Shown here piece by piece: positions 5,796-9,422 of a stretch of 9,422 nucleotides of DNA. The stretch lies in contig JAXHUH010000326.1 of the NCBI GenBank assembly GCA_034211175.1, positions 1 to 9,422 on the forward strand. The letters are read 5' to 3'. The translations under genes were made by a program, and so were the position numbers. Each line of letters begins with the position of its first letter. The first letter of the stretch is position 1. This stretch comes from JAXHUH01 sp034211175. Its GTDB lineage: Bacteria > Actinomycetota > Acidimicrobiia > Acidimicrobiales > CAIXPF01. The notes beneath the pieces are model-generated. The model was not told the DNA's origin. It saw only the letters and a program-made list of their open reading frames with translations, and ran no database searches.

Positions 5796-7172
5796 GTGCC
5801 CCGGCTCACCGTCACCGGCATGCCGGTGCTCGACCCCGAACTGTGCACCGTGTCGGCCCGCGAGCGGCTCCTGGCCGCGGCGCGGGTGCTGGCGACCGAC
5901 ACCGCGGTCGCCCGGGCGATCACCTCGGTGGCGGCGGTGGCGGTCGAGGTCGTGCGGGCCCCCGAGCCCGAGACGGTCTGGTCGGCGGTCGAGGCGTCCG
6001 ACGGACCGGTCGTGCGGGTCCACGCCGGTGATCCGCTCGCGTCGGCGTCCGCCCGGGCGGAGCTGGCCGAGCTGGCCGACCACGCCGACGAGATCGAGGT
6101 CGTCCCGGCGCTCGGTGACCCCGCCGTCGTCCGCGCCGCGGTCGGCTTGTTGGCCCCGGACCTCGCCGAGCACGACGACGCGTCGCGGGCCGCGGTCGCC
6201 GCCGGCGCGACCGTGGTCGCGCCGGCCGAGCGGTCGCCGTTCGACCCGTCGGTCACGCCGATGCGGATCGTGGACGCCGCGGGCACGGCCCACCAGCATC
6301 CCCGGCCGGCGGGCTCCGACCCGGGCGGCGACGTCGGTGCCTGGGTCATCGCCGGGCGGGGTCGCGACGACCGGCTCGACTGGTGGGCGCGCCGGCCGCT
6401 GCACGGCCATGTCGTCGCCGTCACCCGGCCCCGCCACCAGGCGGGTGGCGCGGCCCGCACCCTACGGGCGCTCGGTGCCGGCGTGGTGCTGTTCCCGACC
6501 GTCGAGATCATCGATCCGCCCGACCTCGCGCCCCTCGACCGCGCCCTCGCGGAGATCGAGCGCTACGACTGGCTCGTGGTCACGTCCGCGAACGGGGCCA
6601 GCCGGGTCGCCGATCGCATCGACGACGCCCGGCGCCTGGCGTCGACCCGCATCGCCGCCATCGGCCCGGCCACCGCCGGGGTGCTGGCCGGGGCCCGCCT
6701 GCCCGCCGACCTGGTGCCCGAGCGCTACGTCGCCGAGAGCGTGCTCGACGCCTTCCCCCCGCCGCCGGACGGCGGGGGCCGGGTGCTGATCGCCCGCGCC
6801 GCGGTCGCCCGGGACGTGCTGCCCGACGGGCTCGCCGCCGCGGGGTGGGACGTCACGGTGGTCGACGCCTATCGCTCGGTGGCGGCGATCGCCGATGACG
6901 AGGCCGTGGCCGAGCTGTCCACCGCGGACGTGATCGCGTTCACCGCCCCGTCGACGTTCGAGCGCTTCGTCGAGATCGCCGGCGCCGAGCGACTCCCGCC
7001 GACCGTCGCGTGCATCGGCCCGGTGACCGCCGCCGCGGTGCGCGACGCCGGTGTCGACGTCGCCGTGGAGGCCTCGTCCTTCACGATGGACGGGCTCATC
7101 GACGCCCTCGTCGCCTGGGCGTCGGACGGCTCCGGGCACGGACCGGGGAGGGGGCCGGTGGTCGCGCACTGA
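5796..7172 (+). CDS. hemD: Uroporphyrinogen-III synthase with a degenerate CobA-like N-terminal domain
   Basis: HemD cyclises hydroxymethylbilane to uroporphyrinogen III with inversion of ring D. Of 458 residues, the last 255 or so are the HemD part: RPLHGHVVAVTRPRHQ (200-215), TVEIIDPP (235-242), VVTSANGASR (261-270), IGPATAGVL (289-297), VDAYRS (356-361), FTAPSTFERF (382-391) and IGPVTAAAV (407-415). The first 200 or so residues resemble the CobA/SUMT methyltransferase fused to HemD in many bacteria: VTGMPVLDPELCT takes the place of VGAGPGDPELLT, VVRVHAGDP (72-80) that of VVRLKGGDP, and EVVPAL (101-106) that of VVPG. The SAM-loop glycines are lost and the later CobA segments appear missing, so methylation is unlikely (inference). 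GTG 5796, 4 nt after hemC, gives the natural CobA-like start; the in-frame opening further upstream is a hemC shadow. ATG 5820 is an alternative that would cut off the first strand. Confidence 0.92.
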   Translation: MPRLTVTGMPVLDPELCTVSARERLLAAARVLATDTAVARAITSVAAVAVEVVRAPEPETVWSAVEASDGPVVRVHAGDPLASASARAELAELADHADEIEVVPALGDPAVVRAAVGLLAPDLAEHDDASRAAVAAGATVVAPAERSPFDPSVTPMRIVDAAGTAHQHPRPAGSDPGGDVGAWVIAGRGRDDRLDWWARRPLHGHVVAVTRPRHQAGGAARTLRALGAGVVLFPTVEIIDPPDLAPLDRALAEIERYDWLVVTSANGASRVADRIDDARRLASTRIAAIGPATAGVLAGARLPADLVPERYVAESVLDAFPPPPDGGGRVLIARAAVARDVLPDGLAAAGWDVTVVDAYRSVAAIADDEAVAELSTADVIAFTAPSTFERFVEIAGAERLPPTVACIGPVTAAAVRDAGVDVAVEASSFTMDGLIDALVAWASDGSGHGPGRGPVVAH

Positions 7173-7210
7173 TCGGTGGCGGGCTCCACCCGCATCCGGT
7201 GCGAACGGCC

Positions 7211-7216
7211 TATCGT
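7211..7216 (+). promoter_or_regulatory. Possible -10 element for the MBOAT gene
   Basis: TATCGT fits TANNNT and lies in the 93-bp gap after hemD, about 50 nt before the MBOAT ATG. It would allow separate transcription of the acyltransferase unit. Two mutually exclusive 5-bp hairpins lie upstream (7175-7190 and 7179-7193), too weak to be called terminators. No -35 is evident, so readthrough from hemD is equally possible. Confidence 0.3.
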
Positions 7217-7265
7217 CGAAGCACCATCCACGGCGGATCGATCGCCGCGCACGCCGGGATCGCCG

Positions 7266-8786
7266 ATGCTCTTCCCGACCTTCACGTTCGCCGTCTTCCT
7301 GATCGTGGTGCTCACGGTCGGCTGGGCCCTCTACCAGCAGCCGCTGCGGTGGAAGCTGTTCATGCTCGCGGCCAGCTACGTGTTCTACGGCTGGTGGGAC
7401 TGGCGGTTCGTGGGCCTGATCATGGCCTCGACCGTCGTGAACCAGGCCCTGGCGACCGCCGCGGCCCGGGCCCCGAACCCCCGGGCCGCCCGCATCGCCG
7501 TCGGCGCCGCCGTGGCCGCCAACCTCGGGGTCCTCGGGTTCTTCAAGTACTACGGCTTCTTCGTCGACAGCGTCAGCGACCTGTTCGAGACCGTCGGCAT
7601 GGGGGCGAACCTCCCGCTGCTGCGGATCATCCTCCCGGTCGGCATCTCGTTCTTCACCTTCCAGGCGATGAGCTACGTCATCGACGTGCACCGCCGGGTG
7701 ATCCCGCCGGCGTCGGCCCTCGACTTCGCGGTCTACCTCGCCTTCTTCCCCCAGCTCGTCGCCGGTCCGATCGTGCGGGCGTCGGAGTTCCTGCCCCAGC
7801 TCGCGGCCCGGCGCGATCCCTACGACGTCGACCTCACCCGCGCCGCGGTCCTCATCGGCTCCGGGCTGTTCAAGAAGGTCGTGATCTCGAGCTACCTCGC
7901 CGAGGCCATCGTCGACGACGTGTTCGCGCTGCCGGACCAGCACTCGGCGCTCGAGGTGCTCGTCGGGATCTACGGCTACGCGATCCAGATCTACGCCGAC
8001 TTCAGCGGCTACAGCGACATCGCCATCGGGGTGGCCCTGCTGCTCGGGTTCCGGTTCCCCGAGAACTTCGACCGCCCCTACATCGCCACCTCGATCCAGG
8101 ACTTCTGGCGCCGCTGGCACATGTCGCTGTCGCGCTGGCTGCGGGACTACCTCTACATCTCCCTCGGCGGCAACCGCGGCGGGCCCGCCCGCCGCGACCG
8201 CAACCTGTTCCTGACCATGCTGCTCGGCGGCCTGTGGCACGGTGCCGCGTGGACCTTCGTGTTCTGGGGCGCCTACCACGGGATCGGGCTCCTGGTGGAA
8301 CGGCGGGTCCTCGACCGCCTCGTCCTCCGTCGCGCCGCCGCCGACACCGGGGCGGACGACCCGAGGACCGCGGCCGCGGGGGAGCCGACCCCGACCGACG
8401 GGGGTGGCCGGGCCGCCGTGCGCCGCACCGCGGTGGCCGAGCGTCGGTCCGAGCGGAACCGGCGCATCGTCGGCCGGCTCGTCACGTTCCACTTCGTCTG
8501 CGTCGGCTGGGTGTTCTTCCGGGCCGATTCGATGGGAACGGCGTTCGACGTGCTCGGACGCCTGGTCGCCTTCGGTGCCGCGCCCGCCGTGACCTGGGTG
8601 CTCGTGCTGACCATCGCGGCCGCGCTCGTCGCCCAGTACGTGCCCCGCGTCGGGCTCGCTAACGTGCAGTCCGACCTGTCCCGGTTGCCCGTGGGCGTGC
8701 TCGCCATCGGGTTCGGGGTGTGGCTGGTCGTGATCGACCTGCTCGGCCCCGAAGGCGTCGCCCCGTTCATCTACTTCCAGTTCTGA
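7266..8786 (+). CDS. AlgI-like MBOAT family O-acyltransferase
   Basis: A polytopic membrane-bound O-acyltransferase, related to alginate acetylase subunit AlgI and PatA. Such proteins move an acyl group from a cytoplasmic donor across the membrane for transfer to a surface glycan. The 506-residue protein starts MLFPTFTFAVFLIVVLTVGW with its first membrane helix. It carries GFFKYYGFF (91-99), LPVGISFFTFQAMSY (123-137), FFPQLVAGPI (160-169), YADFSGYSDIAIG (243-255), the MBOAT signature DFWRRWHMSLSRWLRDY (279-295) and GGLWHGAAWTFVFWG (321-335) with the conserved catalytic-type His325. A hydrophilic, low-complexity stretch (about 350-400) separates the last helices, longer than I expect for the family. 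VGWVFFRAD (413-421) is the usual C-terminal motif. ATG 7266 is preferred over an in-frame GTG at 7176, which would place 30 polar residues before the first helix. Substrate unknown; the following gene probably encodes its partner. Confidence 0.94.
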   Translation: MLFPTFTFAVFLIVVLTVGWALYQQPLRWKLFMLAASYVFYGWWDWRFVGLIMASTVVNQALATAAARAPNPRAARIAVGAAVAANLGVLGFFKYYGFFVDSVSDLFETVGMGANLPLLRIILPVGISFFTFQAMSYVIDVHRRVIPPASALDFAVYLAFFPQLVAGPIVRASEFLPQLAARRDPYDVDLTRAAVLIGSGLFKKVVISSYLAEAIVDDVFALPDQHSALEVLVGIYGYAIQIYADFSGYSDIAIGVALLLGFRFPENFDRPYIATSIQDFWRRWHMSLSRWLRDYLYISLGGNRGGPARRDRNLFLTMLLGGLWHGAAWTFVFWGAYHGIGLLVERRVLDRLVLRRAAADTGADDPRTAAAGEPTPTDGGGRAAVRRTAVAERRSERNRRIVGRLVTFHFVCVGWVFFRADSMGTAFDVLGRLVAFGAAPAVTWVLVLTIAAALVAQYVPRVGLANVQSDLSRLPVGVLAIGFGVWLVVIDLLGPEGVAPFIYFQF

Positions 8787-8930
8787 GGTCGCCCGCCGTT
8801 GTCATCCGACGATCGCCGCTCACGGGTCCCGACCCCCGGCCGACGCATCCCGCGCTCGGCGCCGCAGCGGCACGTCGCGCACCGACCGGTCTCGAACCAC
8901 ACCACCGGCGGTCGGCCCCAGGACGTGCCG

Positions 8931-9422
8931 GTGGCGACCGCCGCGGCCGAGCGGCCGCCCGAGCGGGCGCAACCGCGCCGGACCGGTGGTCGCGTCGAGG
9001 TCGAGGACCCGCTCGAGGGCCTCGGTCGCCGGCCCCGCCGGCGGGCCGACGCCGCCCAGGCGATCAGTGCGGTGCTCCTGGCCTTCCTCGTCGCCGCCCA
9101 GCTCGCTTCGGGGAGCCTCGTCGGCCTGGCGGAGCGCCAGGAGTTCGGCACGACGCGCGACGTCGCGCTGGCGGTGGCCAACACCAACGACCGCATCGCC
9201 AACTTCCTGTCGCTCAACCGGCCCCGTGAGCTGGCGCTCGACGCGCTCGGGCGGGACACGACGACCTACGACATCGACGCGATCATCGCCGACGGCGGCA
9301 CCGGCGACCCCTCGGAGACCGACGCCGGCACGACGACGCCGACCGCGTCGGTCGATCCGCTCGAGGAGACCGACCCGGGGGAGGGCGCGGACGACCCGAC
9401 CGCGACGACGACGCCCGACCCG
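8931..9422 (+). CDS. Membrane-anchored protein with acidic linker, truncated by the window end; probable MBOAT partner
   Basis: The reading frame stays open to the last base, so only the first 164 residues are seen. A basic cytoplasmic tail (residues 1-41, with RRPRRRAD) precedes one membrane helix (about 43-66, AISAVLLAFLVAAQLASG). After it come AVANTNDRIANFLSLNRPRE (81-100) and, from about 119, a linker rich in Asp, Glu, Thr and Pro. The topology suggests an extracytoplasmic domain further on. Genes after AlgI-type MBOATs often encode SGNH/AlgJ-like or DUF459 proteins that finish the acyl transfer; that is an inference from position and topology, as no catalytic motif is in view. GTG 8931 is chosen for AGGA 7 nt upstream; GTG 8925 and TTG 8799 (GAGG 10 nt before it) are alternatives. 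The 144 bp from 8787 to 8930 otherwise show no feature. Confidence 0.65.
   Translation, partial: MATAAAERPPERAQPRRTGGRVEVEDPLEGLGRRPRRRADAAQAISAVLLAFLVAAQLASGSLVGLAERQEFGTTRDVALAVANTNDRIANFLSLNRPRELALDALGRDTTTYDIDAIIADGGTGDPSETDAGTTTPTASVDPLEETDPGEGADDPTATTTPDP

Noticed and set aside
4346..6511. Minus-strand open frames of 458-721 codons opposite hemA, hemC and hemD
   Set aside because: Compositionally biased shadows of well-identified haem genes, with no recognisable motifs.
6462..8492. Minus-strand open frame of 676 codons opposite hemD and the MBOAT gene
   Set aside because: Repetitive Gly/Arg/Glu/Asp/Val composition mirroring the codon bias of the plus-strand genes; no domain.
8787..8930. 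N-terminal coding extension of the last gene from TTG 8799
   Set aside because: The frame is open and a GAGG lies upstream, but the residues are basic, proline-rich and featureless, and GTG 8931 has a well-placed AGGA; left as an alternative start.
1..9422. CRISPR arrays, tRNA genes, insertion sequences or phage att sites
   Set aside because: No regularly spaced repeats, cloverleaf-like segments, transposase motifs or target-site duplications were seen.

Overview
The window comes from a very GC-rich chromosome. Codons end overwhelmingly in G or C, GTG starts are frequent, and rex sits directly upstream of hemA-hemC-hemD. That gene order is known from actinomycetes such as Streptomyces, so the source is an actinobacterium. 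The Thr/Pro-rich protein tails and overall style would suit Acidimicrobiia, but this is a weak inference. I see no tRNA, rRNA, CRISPR array, insertion sequence or phage gene.

Layout. (i) 1-595, minus strand: a secreted CAP/SCP-domain protein whose 3' end is overwritten by a perfect 90-bp inverted copy of its own coding sequence (1-90 versus 202-291), most likely a fold-back assembly or library artefact at a contig end. (ii) 596-892: divergent intergenic region with clustered GTGA/TCAC half-sites. (iii) 893-2446: class I acyl-CoA synthetase/adenylate-forming ligase, followed by a long GC-rich stem-loop (2477-2523). (iv) 2608-3288: rex, the NADH/NAD+-sensing repressor, with a -10-like hexamer placed so that the mRNA would be leaderless. 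A hairpin (3347-3373) follows. (v) 3593-7172: a tight hemA-hemC-hemD operon (gaps of 3 and 4 nt) making uroporphyrinogen III from glutamyl-tRNA. The HemD protein carries an N-terminal region resembling a shortened, eroded CobA-type uroporphyrinogen methyltransferase. (vi) 7266-8786: an AlgI-like MBOAT O-acyltransferase, then from about 8931 to the window edge a single-pass membrane protein with an acidic Thr/Pro/Asp-rich extracytoplasmic linker, cut off by the window. It is probably the SGNH-type partner of the MBOAT.

How the genes work together. Rex reads the NADH/NAD+ ratio and in actinomycetes controls respiratory and haem genes. HemA, HemC and HemD supply tetrapyrroles for cytochromes. 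Here rex and hemACD look like separate transcription units, and I found no canonical Rex operator upstream of either. The MBOAT and its neighbour form a separate cell-surface O-acylation pair. No clearly new multi-gene system is visible. The points most worth checking are the eroded CobA-HemD fusion, the structured hemA leader, the likely leaderless rex transcript and the inverted duplication at the left edge.
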